Assembly: GCF_026013615.1 (NCBI RefSeq)
Contig: NZ_JAPDPI010000013.1
Span: 1 to 64,000 of the forward strand
Origin: Plebeiibacterium marinum
GTDB lineage: Bacteria; Bacteroidota; Bacteroidia; Bacteroidales; Marinilabiliaceae
DNA length: 64,000 nt
Reading direction: 5' to 3'
This document shows, in pieces, positions 9,429-18,334 of the stretch. The notes beneath the pieces were generated by a model. The model was not told the DNA's origin, searched no databases, and worked only from the letters and a program-made list of their open reading frames with translations. The stretch's first letter is position 1; each line of letters starts with the position of its first letter. The translations under genes and the position numbers were made by a program.

Positions 9429-9854
9429 ATGGTTACTTCGGGGCGGAAAATATATTTCTACATCATTTCTTTGTTGATAATAAACACCTCTTGTATACGG
9501 GAGGCTTATTACATTACCGGAAATGCTGTGGTTATTGATGATGAAACCCTGGCGCCTGTTTCCAATTCTTCAATTGTTTCGCAATGCTTCTATCAGGAAA
9601 ATATCGACAAAAGCTCCTTTGATATCCAACATTCAAAAACAGACAGTCTGGGTAGTTTTTCTCTTGAATTTAATAAGGGATATAAAATTAGCATGGTTAT
9701 TGATGCTGAGGATTACATGAAAAATATAATTCAGTACAACCCAAGAAGGGATCAATTGCCAGATACCATCTATCTTAAAAGAAGAGTTAGTTTTGAAACC
9801 TCTGCAGCCAAAGCCCCAAAGGCAAATTTGTTAGAAAAAAAACTCGGGCAATAA
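9429..9854 (+). CDS. Small lipoprotein with carboxypeptidase-regulatory-like fold
   Basis: A 141-residue predicted lipoprotein. A signal ending in INTSC (Cys at about 22) is followed by a beta-rich stretch beginning YYITGNAVVIDDETLAPV, which fits the carboxypeptidase regulatory-like / CNA-B-like domain common in Bacteroidota surface proteins. The C-terminus is short and basic. A strong AGGAGG-like site lies about 20 nt upstream of the ATG, but the GTG nearer to it is out of frame and stops after 20 codons, so the ATG at 9429 is preferred. Function is unknown; position between SurA and the OstA-like gene suggests an envelope role. Confidence 0.6.
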   Translation: MVTSGRKIYFYIISLLIINTSCIREAYYITGNAVVIDDETLAPVSNSSIVSQCFYQENIDKSSFDIQHSKTDSLGSFSLEFNKGYKISMVIDAEDYMKNIIQYNPRRDQLPDTIYLKRRVSFETSAAKAPKANLLEKKLGQ

Positions 9855-9884
9855 CATACTATTTCTTTATTTGCTTTTTACTGC

Positions 9885-9892
9885 TATTTTTG
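9885..9892 (+). promoter_or_regulatory. Possible -7 element TATTTTTG before the OstA-like gene
   Basis: TATTTTTG is an exact TAnnTTTG match 31 nt upstream of the ATG at 9924. No good TTTG is found about 20 nt further upstream, so the promoter call rests on the -7 box alone. Confidence 0.4.
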
Positions 9893-9923
9893 CCAAAAAT
9901 ATTTATTCAATTTGTTGTTTTTA

Positions 9924-11504
9924 ATGATACGCACTTTTAAGAGCACATTACCATACTTTTTATGCTTATTTTTTATAAGCGCTCTTCATGGTCAAAAAAA
10001 GATCAATGTTAAACATGCCGATTTTTTAAAGGGCAACAAAGCCATATTTGGGAAAGACGTTAATGTTCTTATCGGAAACGTTAAGTTTACCCATGAAACA
10101 GCAACCATGTTCTGTGATACTGCATATCTGTATGAAAAAGAAAACAAGTTAAACGCAGTTGGTAATATCCATATCATTCAGAACGACACACTACACCTGT
10201 ACGGAAAAAAACTAAATTATTACGGCAATACCGGACTTGCCGAAGTAAGAGAAAACGTAAAGCTGGTTAACAAAGACGTAACCTTAACCACCGAATACCT
10301 GGACTACGACAGAAAAAACAACATTGCATATTATTACAACAATGGTAAAATTGTAAACAAGGATAATATTTTAACCAGTAAAAAAGGTTATTATTACCCG
10401 AATACCAATACCGCTTTTTATAAAGACAGTGTTGTGGTAACCAACCCTAAATACACCATGTTTTCAGATACCTTAACTTACCACACCGTAACAAAGGTAG
10501 CCAGCATTGAAGGTCCCACGTTTATTATAAGCGAAGAAAATACTATTTATGCTGAATCTGGTTTTTACGATACCCAAAACGATGTTGCCCTTTTACAGCA
10601 CAATGCATACGTTGACGGCAAACAGCTTTTAAAAGGAGATTCGATACATTACGACAGGAAAAACGGCATTGGAGAGGTATTTAACAACATGGAACTACAT
10701 GACACAGCAAACCATGTGATTATAGCAGGAAACTACGGTTTTTACAATGAACTAACCCAGGATGCCTTAACTACTGAAGATGCTCTTTTAATGCAGATTT
10801 ATAACAACGATACCTTATTTTTACATGCAGACACCCTGGAAGCTGTTCCCTTAGAAAACCCTGAAGAAAAACTGATTAAAGCATACAGAAAAGTACAATA
10901 CTACCGTAGCGACATGCAAGGCAGGTGCGACTCCATGGTATTTGATTCGAGGGATACAACCAACTCGTTTTATCATGAACCCATTATGTGGTCGTTGGGG
11001 AACCAGCTCACTGCCGATGAAATTAAAATGTATACCAAAAACGAAGTAATGGATAAGGTGGATTTAATAAACCGCGCCTTTATCATTTCGGAAGAAGATT
11101 CTGGCCGATACAACCAGATTAAAGGGAAAAGCATGACTGGTTTCGTTAAGGACAACGAGATATATAAAATTGATGTTGATGGCAATGCCCAGTCAATATA
11201 CTACCCCATGGATAAAGAGAACGCCATTGGTGTTAACAAGGCTGAATGCAGCAATATGATTATCTACCTGAAAGAAAGAATGGTTAGTAAAATCAACATG
11301 CAGGTATCCCCAACAGGAAAAATGTCGCCTATCATATTGGTTCCCGACGAAGAACTCAGACTTCAGGGCTTTTACTGGCTGGAAATGTTCCGCCCCAAAA
11401 ACAAAAAAGAAATCTTTACATGGAAAGAACTCCCGGAAATTGACCGGGGCGAAGACAGGTCGGAATATAATTTAGATGAAACCTATTCTGAGTTTGAAAA
11501 CTAG
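9924..11504 (+). CDS. OstA/LptA-like periplasmic protein
   Basis: A 526-residue exported protein with repeated beta-strand pattern of the OstA/LptA family (early segments such as VNVLIGNVKFTHETATMFCDTA, then repeated D-x-L-x-Y units). It fits the Bacteroidota OstA-like proteins thought to bridge lipopolysaccharide across the periplasm. The signal peptide ends near LHGQ. The reading frame also opens at a TTG at 9912, but the ATG at 9924 gives a normal signal peptide (MIRTFKS) and is chosen here. Its place after three SurA-like genes makes an outer-membrane biogenesis block. The role in LPS transport is inferred from the family. Confidence 0.8.
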   Translation: MIRTFKSTLPYFLCLFFISALHGQKKINVKHADFLKGNKAIFGKDVNVLIGNVKFTHETATMFCDTAYLYEKENKLNAVGNIHIIQNDTLHLYGKKLNYYGNTGLAEVRENVKLVNKDVTLTTEYLDYDRKNNIAYYYNNGKIVNKDNILTSKKGYYYPNTNTAFYKDSVVVTNPKYTMFSDTLTYHTVTKVASIEGPTFIISEENTIYAESGFYDTQNDVALLQHNAYVDGKQLLKGDSIHYDRKNGIGEVFNNMELHDTANHVIIAGNYGFYNELTQDALTTEDALLMQIYNNDTLFLHADTLEAVPLENPEEKLIKAYRKVQYYRSDMQGRCDSMVFDSRDTTNSFYHEPIMWSLGNQLTADEIKMYTKNEVMDKVDLINRAFIISEEDSGRYNQIKGKSMTGFVKDNEIYKIDVDGNAQSIYYPMDKENAIGVNKAECSNMIIYLKERMVSKINMQVSPTGKMSPIILVPDEELRLQGFYWLEMFRPKNKKEIFTWKELPEIDRGEDRSEYNLDETYSEFEN

Positions 11505-11606
11505 GGGCTTATAGCGGATAGCTTTTAGCTTATAGCGGATAGCGAATAGCGGATAGCTTATGGCGGATCAAGCCAATAAGCAACAACTAATAGCCAAACA
11601 TAAAAA

Positions 11607-11638
11607 AAGCTGCTATGATTTTTACACCATAACAGCTT
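11607..11638. terminator. Bidirectional terminator between convergent genes
   Basis: Arms AAGCTGCTATG (11607-11617) and CATAACAGCTT (11628-11638) form an 11-bp stem with one wobble and a 10-nt loop. T-rich tracts follow on both strands (seven Ts on the minus strand), as expected between the plus-strand OstA-like gene and the minus-strand gene at 11664. Just upstream (11510-11590) are short direct repeats of TAGCGGATAGC type with no coding potential. Confidence 0.8.
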
Positions 11639-11663
11639 CTTTTCTCTTTAGCCCCGGCTGGTA

Positions 11664-11885
11664 CTAATATTCATCTTCGTTAAAGAAAAAATCATCCTTG
11701 CTAGGATAATCAGGCCATATATCTTCAATACTCTCATAGATATCTCCCTCGTCCTCAATCTCCTGAAGATTTTCGATAACTTCCAATGGTGCTCCTGAAC
11801 GAATCGCAAAATCGATCAATTCATCTTTTGAAGCTGGCCAGGGTGCATCCTCTAATTTTGATGCCAATTCTAGTGTCCAATACAT
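11664..11885 (-). CDS. Small DUF2795-like acidic protein
   Basis: A 73-residue acidic cytosolic protein with no signal peptide, matching in length and sequence style the short DUF2795-type proteins found throughout Bacteroidota (core pattern APWPASKDELIDFAIRSGAP, then an acidic tail rich in D/E). Function is not known; some members are thought to be regulatory. It has its own terminator and lies as a single gene downstream of the cobalamin adenosyltransferase. Family naming is from memory and only moderately certain; that the gene is real is well supported by composition and conservation style. Confidence 0.75.
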   Translation of the reverse strand: MYWTLELASKLEDAPWPASKDELIDFAIRSGAPLEVIENLQEIEDEGDIYESIEDIWPDYPSKDDFFFNEDEY

Positions 11886-11963
11886 ACCCTGAAATTTTAA
11901 ATATTAATGTTTGTTAAATATTGATTCTGTTATTTTCTGCGAATATAAAAAAAAACTTAAAAC

Positions 11964-12524
11964 TCACAACTCAGGAATCCAAGGAATTTCATTTACTTCA
12001 AAATGTTTTGACAAATAACGAGACAATACAAACAAATAGTCCGATAACCGGTTGATATATTTTATTACCCAGGGATGTACTTCTGAATATTCTGCCATGG
12101 TTAAAATCCTTCTTTCTGCCCTTCTGCATACCGTTCTGCTAATATGGCAATAACTTATACATGGATCCCCACCTGGAAGTACAAAATATTTCAACGGAGG
12201 GAGTGCTGCTTCCATCCGGTCCATTTCTTCTTCCAGCTGCTGTATTTCAGATTCATCATAGTTCATTTTCTCTCTTAAATCAGCCACATTGGAGTCTGTA
12301 GCCAGATAGGCGCCTATCTCAAACAGCTTCTTCTGTATATCAATTAACCTGTCCTTACTGCCACTATCAATCTCATAAGAACGGATCATCCCAATACATG
12401 TATTTAACTCATCAACGGTACCATATGCCTCAAGCCTCACATCATTTTTAGGTATGCGGGTACCTCCTATCAAACTGGTTCTCCCTCTGTCGCCAGTTTT
12501 TGTATATACAATACTCTTTGCCAT
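11964..12524 (-). CDS. PduO-type cob(I)yrinic acid a,c-diamide adenosyltransferase
   Basis: A 186-residue cytosolic ATP:cob(I)alamin adenosyltransferase that makes adenosylcobalamin. Family motifs are present: TKTGDRGRTSL near the N-terminus (ATP loop), YGTVDELN, the LPGGD segment and RTVCRRAERR in the C-terminal helix bundle. The frame opens one codon earlier at a TTG; the ATG at 12524 is preferred. It is a lone gene here with no other cobalamin genes nearby, consistent with salvage for B12-dependent enzymes encoded elsewhere. Confidence 0.92.
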   Translation of the reverse strand: MAKSIVYTKTGDRGRTSLIGGTRIPKNDVRLEAYGTVDELNTCIGMIRSYEIDSGSKDRLIDIQKKLFEIGAYLATDSNVADLREKMNYDESEIQQLEEEMDRMEAALPPLKYFVLPGGDPCISYCHISRTVCRRAERRILTMAEYSEVHPWVIKYINRLSDYLFVLSRYLSKHFEVNEIPWIPEL

Positions 12525-12527
12525 CAA

Positions 12528-12743
12528 ATATTATTTTATTCTCTAATTCCGGTTATTTAATGACTAACAATCTTAATGTTTAATAGTTCTAAAGGGAAAA
12601 AGGGAGAAGGGTGCTAATTGGTCATTGGTCATTATGTCATTGGTCATTAGACATTAATGTCATTCATAATTGGTTATTGGTTATTGTTAATTGATCATTG
12701 GTCATTGGTCATTGTTAATTGATCATTGATAATTGATCCCCCT
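12528..12743. repeat. Gap with tandem TTGGTCATTGGTCATT-type repeats
   Basis: The gap between two minus-strand genes holds runs of GGTCATT/GATCATT heptamers from about 12617 to 12738, the reverse complement of the TGACCATTGAC repeats in the 4350-5198 array. No gene or clear terminator is seen. Confidence 0.7.
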
Positions 12744-13535
12744 CTACGGCCATCTAACCATATAATGCTGTTTTTTTACTTCTTTATTCAATATGGTTAT
12801 TCCAAAACGAAACAAATCAAAAGAAATAGATACTTGCGGGTGGGCTACAACTTCTTTCCATGCCTGAGCCATATCGCGCGACCAATAAATATCATCGAAA
12901 ATAAAAATGGCAGACTTTGAAGCTTTTTCCAGGCACAGGCTAAAATAATCAAGGGTTGCCTGATAATCATGATGCCCATCAAAATACACCATATCTACTG
13001 ATTGACATTGCCTTAAAACAATAGGGAGTTCATCATTAAACGATCCACTAATCGGGGTAATATTATGTGCTCCTGCCTTTTTAAAAAGTTCTCCTGCCAA
13101 AACAGATATATTCGGACAACCTTCAATGGTAAAAACCTTCGATGCAGAATCAGGCATTGCAAGATAAAGTGTGCCAACCCCCAGGGAGGTCCCAAGCTCA
13201 ATAATATTTTGGGGCTTAAACATAGCAACTAATCGAGAAATTAGCTCCCCCTGACGTTTGGGTGTAGCGTTATATTTAAGAATATCTTTAACCTTTCTGT
13301 CGTTATGCAAAAACTTTTTTGAGCCAGCACCCAAATCTGTAACTTTAACCAAAGTATGGTCATGCGCCAATTCTTCTCGTATTTCATTGATTACCTCAAA
13401 ATGATAATATGAATGCTTTTCATAAAACAAATGACGAACCAAATCGAAAGCAAAGGGCGGGTGGATCCGGTGCCCTCTCCTATAACGCGCCTTGAATATA
13501 TACTTTATGTAGGCCTTAACCTGAAACCAATTCAT
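12744..13535 (-). CDS. Class I SAM-dependent methyltransferase
   Basis: A 263-residue cytosolic protein with the Rossmann methyltransferase motifs: SAM-binding loop IELGTSLGVGTL (about 117-128), an acidic strand end (DMVYFDGHHDY, about 184-194) and FDDIYWS (about 218-224). The pattern is closest to O-methyltransferase / methyltransferase_24-like proteins that keep an acidic metal-binding pair. The substrate cannot be read from sequence. It lies 47 nt downstream of the patatin gene on the same strand and may be cotranscribed with it. Confidence 0.75.
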   Translation of the reverse strand: MNWFQVKAYIKYIFKARYRRGHRIHPPFAFDLVRHLFYEKHSYYHFEVINEIREELAHDHTLVKVTDLGAGSKKFLHNDRKVKDILKYNATPKRQGELISRLVAMFKPQNIIELGTSLGVGTLYLAMPDSASKVFTIEGCPNISVLAGELFKKAGAHNITPISGSFNDELPIVLRQCQSVDMVYFDGHHDYQATLDYFSLCLEKASKSAIFIFDDIYWSRDMAQAWKEVVAHPQVSISFDLFRFGITILNKEVKKQHYMVRWP

Positions 13536-13582
13536 TGATATAATTTTGTGGGCAAAGATAAATAAAACATAAGCACAACAAA

Positions 13583-14362
13583 TTAACCTTGCAATTCTGG
13601 TATCATAAATTTCTTTATCACCTTACAAGCAGAATCATAACCCACATCAATTAGCTCATCCACCTTAGAATAGTCCCAGGTTGGAAATTTTCGTATAGCC
13701 CTTGATTCAATATAAAAATCGCAATAAGTTCTGCTATGCCAGGTGTTTTGTGCAATAGCCAGGTTAAAAACCCGGTCTCCCACCTGCTTTACCGATTCAA
13801 CGTTTTCTTCCCTGTTAACCGGCATCACGTTTGAGCCAACAATAGTATTACAATCACTAACCAGTGCTTCGGCCGGAAGGTTATGAAACAAACCACCATC
13901 AACATAACTACTGCCATTAATTGGTACAGGTGTAAACAAAACAGGAACACTTGCGCTGGCGATTACCCAATCGAGCAAACCTGTTCCTTTATTTACTATT
14001 TCACCTTTCCCCGAATTCAAATTAGAAACGCAAACCCAGTATGGTTTTTTAAGCCTCTCAAATTCATTGTACCCAATATATTTAAATAGTATTTCTTTAA
14101 CTCCCGCCAGACTCAACAATCCGGCATGGAACCATTCTACTTTAAACCACTTGTAAATCTTTTCCGTTTTTAAAACCGAAGCAATTTCATCTGCATTAAA
14201 ACCGGCTGCATACATCACACCCACTATAGCCCCCATACTGGTTCCGGCAATTTTATCCGGTACCATATCAAATTCCTCAAGAGCTTTAAGCACGCCAATA
14301 TGTGCGATTCCCCTGGCACCACCACCACTTAGAGCAATGCCAATTTCTGTATCTGTTCTCAT
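13583..14362 (-). CDS. Patatin-like phospholipase
   Basis: A 259-residue soluble patatin/RssA-type acyl hydrolase. It has the oxyanion motif GGGARG (about 14-19), the nucleophile elbow GTSMG (serine at about 42) and the catalytic DGG (about 153-155), so the Ser-Asp dyad is complete. No signal peptide is seen, which favours action on cytoplasmic or inner-membrane lipids. It is 8 nt downstream of the oxyR gene and so probably shares its transcript; whether it is part of the oxidative stress response is inference. Confidence 0.88.
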   Translation of the reverse strand: MRTDTEIGIALSGGGARGIAHIGVLKALEEFDMVPDKIAGTSMGAIVGVMYAAGFNADEIASVLKTEKIYKWFKVEWFHAGLLSLAGVKEILFKYIGYNEFERLKKPYWVCVSNLNSGKGEIVNKGTGLLDWVIASASVPVLFTPVPINGSSYVDGGLFHNLPAEALVSDCNTIVGSNVMPVNREENVESVKQVGDRVFNLAIAQNTWHSRTYCDFYIESRAIRKFPTWDYSKVDELIDVGYDSACKVIKKFMIPELQG

Positions 14363-14370
14363 TTATTTAA

Positions 14371-15318
14371 TTAATTTCTCCATTCAACAATATGACCTTC
14401 TGTTTGTAATGAAAGCTGCGAAGGTATCACTTCCTTAATGGTATTAAAAAGAACTTCCATTAGCTGATTTTTAACAAAATTGCGTGAATAAACCATACTC
14501 ACTTCCCTTAACGGGTCACTTGCTCCTATATTTTTTACCTGTGCCTTTTTGTTGTTCAGCACCTGATCGGTCAATGCAAGTTCCGGCAATAAGGTATACC
14601 CACCTTCATCCTCCACCAATCTTTTAATCGTTTCGAGCGAACCACTTTCATAATTCACTGAAACCCGTTCCTTTAACTGGTCATGGTATGAACACAAATT
14701 AACAACCTGGCTTCTAAAACAATGTCCATGACTAAGCAACCATAATCCTTCACCAGCAATTTCTTCGGGTTCTACCCTTGCTTTTTGCGCCAAAAGATGC
14801 GAATTATTCACATATAAAAACATGCGCTCATAAAACAATTGCTTTTCAAAAATCCCGGCTTCTTTTATGGGGGTTACCAGTATGCCTATATCCAACTGAT
14901 CCTTCTGAAGCATCCTGATAATATCTTCAGACAAAAGCTCTGAAATATTTAATTTTACTTCAGGATACCTTTTTGTAAACGCCCCAAGAAACAAGGGCAG
15001 TAAATAGGGCGCTAAAGAAGGTATGATACCCATATTTAGTTCTCCCGAAAGATCTTGCTTGTGCTCCTTGATCAAGCTATATATCCTGTTATTCTCAGCC
15101 AACACTCTCCTTGCTTGCTCTATTACTTTTTGTCCAATTTGGGTTGGAATAATGGGTTGCTTTGTCCTGTCAAATATGACAATATCCAGTTCCTCTTCAA
15201 GCTTTTTTATTTGCATGCTCAGGGTGGGTTGCGAAACAAAACACTTTTCACTTGCCGTAACAAAATGCCGATAGGTATCAACTGCAACAACGTATTCTAA
15301 TTGAGTAATTGTTATCAT
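14371..15318 (-). CDS. OxyR-type LysR hydrogen peroxide sensor
   Basis: A LysR-family regulator of about 315 residues with an N-terminal winged helix-turn-helix and a C-terminal substrate-like domain. It carries the redox cysteine pair of OxyR in the context GHCFRSQVVNLC: two Cys nine residues apart, the same spacing as Cys199/Cys208 in E. coli OxyR. The frame extends upstream to a TTG at 15357, but the ATG at 15318 begins the normal LysR start (MITITQLEYVVAV) and is chosen. It is divergent from dps, a classic OxyR target, across a 151-nt intergenic region. Confidence 0.9.
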   Translation of the reverse strand: MITITQLEYVVAVDTYRHFVTASEKCFVSQPTLSMQIKKLEEELDIVIFDRTKQPIIPTQIGQKVIEQARRVLAENNRIYSLIKEHKQDLSGELNMGIIPSLAPYLLPLFLGAFTKRYPEVKLNISELLSEDIIRMLQKDQLDIGILVTPIKEAGIFEKQLFYERMFLYVNNSHLLAQKARVEPEEIAGEGLWLLSHGHCFRSQVVNLCSYHDQLKERVSVNYESGSLETIKRLVEDEGGYTLLPELALTDQVLNNKKAQVKNIGASDPLREVSMVYSRNFVKNQLMEVLFNTIKEVIPSQLSLQTEGHIVEWRN

Positions 15319-15397
15319 TTTTTTCTGACTATACACATGTATCGTAAAGATAATCAATTATTATAAATCATATCTATACATACATAAAAACAATTGA

Positions 15398-15429
15398 TTT
15401 GATTTATATATCAAAGAAAACAATCTTTG
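15398..15429 (+). promoter_or_regulatory. dps promoter with overlapping palindrome
   Basis: TTTG (15398-15401) and AATCTTTG (15422-15429, consensus TAnnTTTG) are separated by 20 nt, a good Bacteroidota promoter 41 nt before the dps start. The -33 box is itself part of an inverted repeat TTTGAT-TTATAT-ATCAAA (15398-15415), a plausible site for a peroxide regulator such as the divergently encoded OxyR, or for PerR. Confidence 0.55.
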
Positions 15430-15469
15430 TATCAACAAATAAAAACAATAACAATAAAAACTTACAGAC

Positions 15470-15937
15470 ATGAAAAATTTAATAGGACTTGATCAAAACA
15501 AAGTAAAAGTATTATCCGGCAAATTAAACACACTACTTGCCAATTATCAATTATTTTATCAAAACCTCAGGGGATTTCATTGGAATATTAAGGGTCGTGA
15601 TTTTTTTGAATTACACGCCAAATTTGAAGAATACTACGATGATGCCGTTATAAAAATTGACGAAATAGCAGAAAGGATTTTAACACTGGAAACAGAGCCA
15701 TTACATACTTTCAGCGATTATCTTGAAAAATCCTCCATAGAGGAAACAAAGGGTATTTCCAATGGCATACAGGCAGTGGAAGTTGTTGTCAATAATTTTT
15801 CGACGCTTATAAGTATTGAAAGAGAAATTTTAGCGCTGGCAGGTGATGCTAATGACGAAGGAACCGTTTCTTTGATGAGTGATTATATATCGGAAACTGA
15901 AAAAACCCTTTGGATGCTTAATTCATATTTAAAGTAA
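15470..15937 (+). CDS. Dps family DNA-protecting ferritin-like protein
   Basis: A 155-residue Dps/miniferritin. It has the family four-helix bundle pattern with the ferroxidase site residues spread over the first two helices (NLRGFHWNIKGRDFFELHAKFEEYYDD: the His-Trp start and the D/E ligands), and a length typical for Dps. It would bind DNA and oxidise Fe(II) with peroxide in the cytosol. Its promoter faces oxyR. Confidence in the family is high. Confidence 0.94.
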   Translation: MKNLIGLDQNKVKVLSGKLNTLLANYQLFYQNLRGFHWNIKGRDFFELHAKFEEYYDDAVIKIDEIAERILTLETEPLHTFSDYLEKSSIEETKGISNGIQAVEVVVNNFSTLISIEREILALAGDANDEGTVSLMSDYISETEKTLWMLNSYLK

Positions 15938-15956
15938 ATAAGATTACACAATATTC

Positions 15957-16041
15957 AACCCCAGGGATGCAAAGGACTCGTAGAAACGCAAAGACAATAT
16001 AAATCTCAGTGTTTATTGGAGTTCCCAGTGTCCCTGGGGTT
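15957..16041. terminator. Inverted repeat between convergent dps and fbp
   Basis: Perfect 11-bp arms AACCCCAGGGA (15957-15967) and TCCCTGGGGTT (16031-16041) enclose 63 nt and are followed by TAAACTTTTT. The position between convergent genes suggests a terminator, though the long loop is unusual and a small mobile or structured element is also possible. Confidence 0.5.
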
Positions 16042-16105
16042 AAACTTTTTACTTACAATACGCAATCTGACTACTGAAACAGGCGTATTTTTCTCTAATG
16101 ATTGA

Positions 16106-18106
16106 TTAAGCCCTCTTCACCTTTACAATACCTTTACGGTAAGCTTCAAGCAACCTGTTTAACCCTTCAATTTGTTTACGGAGTTCATTTCCTATATCTG
16201 TATCTCCAACAGAAATACGATAAGTGGCATGTTCAATCATATTCCTTGTTGACACGATATCAATCTCATCTTCTATAGCTTTACGTTTCGACTCAAAGGG
16301 CTTATGCTCAGCAAGAATCAAGCTATAGGAATCGTACATTAAAGTATAACCAGCTATCCCGGTTACTTTTTGATAAGGCTTTGACATCCCTCCATCTATC
16401 ACAAAAAGCTTTCCTTCGGCCTTTACCGGGCTTTCTCCTTTTGTAACCTTCACGGGAACATGCCCGTTTACAATGTGCGAAGATTCAGGATCCAGACCAA
16501 ACTCCTCCAGAATCCGGCAACAGGTATCTTTATCATCACGAAGCTTATAATACATATTGCTTTCTTCTTTTTGGGCTTCCTTATCGTTTAAAAAATATCT
16601 TTCAAACGTAGCCATCTTCTTTTTTCCAAAGAGAGGTGAGTCTGCCCCACTCCACAAATACCACAAATAATCGCGGTCCTTGCTCATCCTTTCAGGATGC
16701 TCACGGTTAAAATAAGCACGTCGCGAAATCAGGTCAAACTGATCGCACAAGGCCTTGCCTTTATAAATTTTTCCATTGAGCTCCACTCCTTTAAAATCCC
16801 CTTTTTCATCCAAAGGGATACACCCATGGTACAATAAGTTTGAGTTATACGACAAATAGGTGGCACCCTTTGAGAAAAGCGTTTTAATATGGCGCTGCAG
16901 CTTTTCACTATTCAAAAATGAAAAGCGCAATTTTTCAGCCAGCTCCTGCTCCTCTTCTGTTAGCCTAAACGGATCAGACGGATCGATAGTTGGAAACAAC
17001 TTGTCGGTTAATTCCAGCTCCCTGCCCCCGATCACAATGGTACCTTTTTCGTAATCTACCTTATCCAACAGCAAGCGATCATCCATTCCCAATTTGGGAT
17101 TTCGCTTTATTATCTCAGCAGCCAGTTTCATTTCCAGAACAGCAATAGCTTTATGCATCCTGCTGGTCAGCTTGATATGTGTTGAGCCTATATTTTCAGG
17201 TGGTGTATTTACCGGAATAAAGGCCTCGCAAGGATCTCCTTTATAGGCCTTCATGGCAAATGTTGCTAAAGGCATCAGGTTAATACCATAAGCATCTTCC
17301 AGGGTATCCAGATTATTATATCTTGCACTCAAACGGATTACGGCAGCTATGCTGGCCCGTATACCACTGGCAGCAGCCATCCAAACAATATCGTGGTTAC
17401 CCCATTGTATATCTACCGAATGATGATTTTCTATCAAATCCATAACCTTATCGGCATAAGGGCCCCGATCAAAAATATCACCAATAATATGTAATCGGTC
17501 AATAAGCAGGCGCTGGATAAATTTACTGATGGCCACGATAAAATGGTTGGCACGGTCTACATCAATAATAGACTGTATGATCTTGTCGAAATATAATTCC
17601 TTTTTTTCATTGGGCTCATTCAAAAGTTCATCTATTACATAGGCAAAATCTACCGGCATAGCCTTTCGCACTTTTGAGCGCGTATATTTATCTGCTGCCA
17701 CACGGGCTACAGCAATAAGCCTGCGCAAAGTAATGGCATACCAGTTTTCCAGATCCTCTTCCTCTTTGGTTATAATTTCTAATTTTTCCTCAGGATAATA
17801 GATTAGCGTAGCCAACTGATTTTTTGTTTTCTCGCTCAAGGTATACTGATATACTGCATCAATCTTTTTGCGCACCATGCCTGATGCATTGCGCAACACA
17901 TGACTGAATGTTTCATATTCACCATGTATATCTGTAAGGAAATGCTCGGTTCCCTTTGGCAGGTTCAATATAGATTCCAGATTGATTATTTCGGTACACG
18001 CAGCCTGCACCGTAGGAAATTTTTCTGCAAGAAGATTTAAATATTTCAATTCATCTTCACTATAGTCTTTTTTTAACAGCTCTTCTCTTTCGTAATCCAA
18101 TACCAT
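16106..18106 (-). CDS. Class III fructose-1,6-bisphosphatase
   Basis: A 666-residue cytosolic fructose-1,6-bisphosphatase of the class III (Firmicutes/Bacteroides) type, removing the 1-phosphate in gluconeogenesis. The calcineurin-like metal motifs are visible: TDIHGEY (about 58-64), GDIFDRGP (about 206-213), WGNHD (about 233-237) and the late NGHVPVK. Length is normal for the class (~640-670). The frame opens earlier at a TTG (18136); the first ATG, at 18106, is preferred. It is a stand-alone gene, divergent from purT. Confidence 0.92.
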   Translation of the reverse strand: MVLDYEREELLKKDYSEDELKYLNLLAEKFPTVQAACTEIINLESILNLPKGTEHFLTDIHGEYETFSHVLRNASGMVRKKIDAVYQYTLSEKTKNQLATLIYYPEEKLEIITKEEEDLENWYAITLRRLIAVARVAADKYTRSKVRKAMPVDFAYVIDELLNEPNEKKELYFDKIIQSIIDVDRANHFIVAISKFIQRLLIDRLHIIGDIFDRGPYADKVMDLIENHHSVDIQWGNHDIVWMAAASGIRASIAAVIRLSARYNNLDTLEDAYGINLMPLATFAMKAYKGDPCEAFIPVNTPPENIGSTHIKLTSRMHKAIAVLEMKLAAEIIKRNPKLGMDDRLLLDKVDYEKGTIVIGGRELELTDKLFPTIDPSDPFRLTEEEQELAEKLRFSFLNSEKLQRHIKTLFSKGATYLSYNSNLLYHGCIPLDEKGDFKGVELNGKIYKGKALCDQFDLISRRAYFNREHPERMSKDRDYLWYLWSGADSPLFGKKKMATFERYFLNDKEAQKEESNMYYKLRDDKDTCCRILEEFGLDPESSHIVNGHVPVKVTKGESPVKAEGKLFVIDGGMSKPYQKVTGIAGYTLMYDSYSLILAEHKPFESKRKAIEDEIDIVSTRNMIEHATYRISVGDTDIGNELRKQIEGLNRLLEAYRKGIVKVKRA

Positions 18107-18297
18107 AATTTGATTTTTGATACTTAGTCTCTGCAAGCACTACTTATACAACAATTTTTATAACAACGAATACTAAATAAAGGTTGTTCTAATAGCTCTT
18201 GTTATTTACTAAATGCTGCGTAAAGATAATAAGGTTTTAGTTTTACTCAGGTATTAAGGTTTTATAATCAGTGTTTTTTCATCTCAAAATATAAAAC

Positions 18298-18305
18298 TAT
18301 TTTTG
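18298..18305 (+). promoter_or_regulatory. purT promoter -7 element
   Basis: TATTTTTG is an exact TAnnTTTG match 29 nt before the purT start. The -33 region is only a T-run (18274-18279), so the upstream element is weak. No PurR-like palindrome was noticed. Confidence 0.45.
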
Positions 18306-18334
18306 CGCCATTAACATTATTACACCAATTAATC

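Noticed and set aside
16106-18136. TTG start for the fructose-bisphosphatase at 18136
   Set aside because: An in-frame ATG lies ten codons inside and the extra residues show no family similarity; similar TTG openings were set aside for the OstA-like, oxyR and adenosyltransferase genes.
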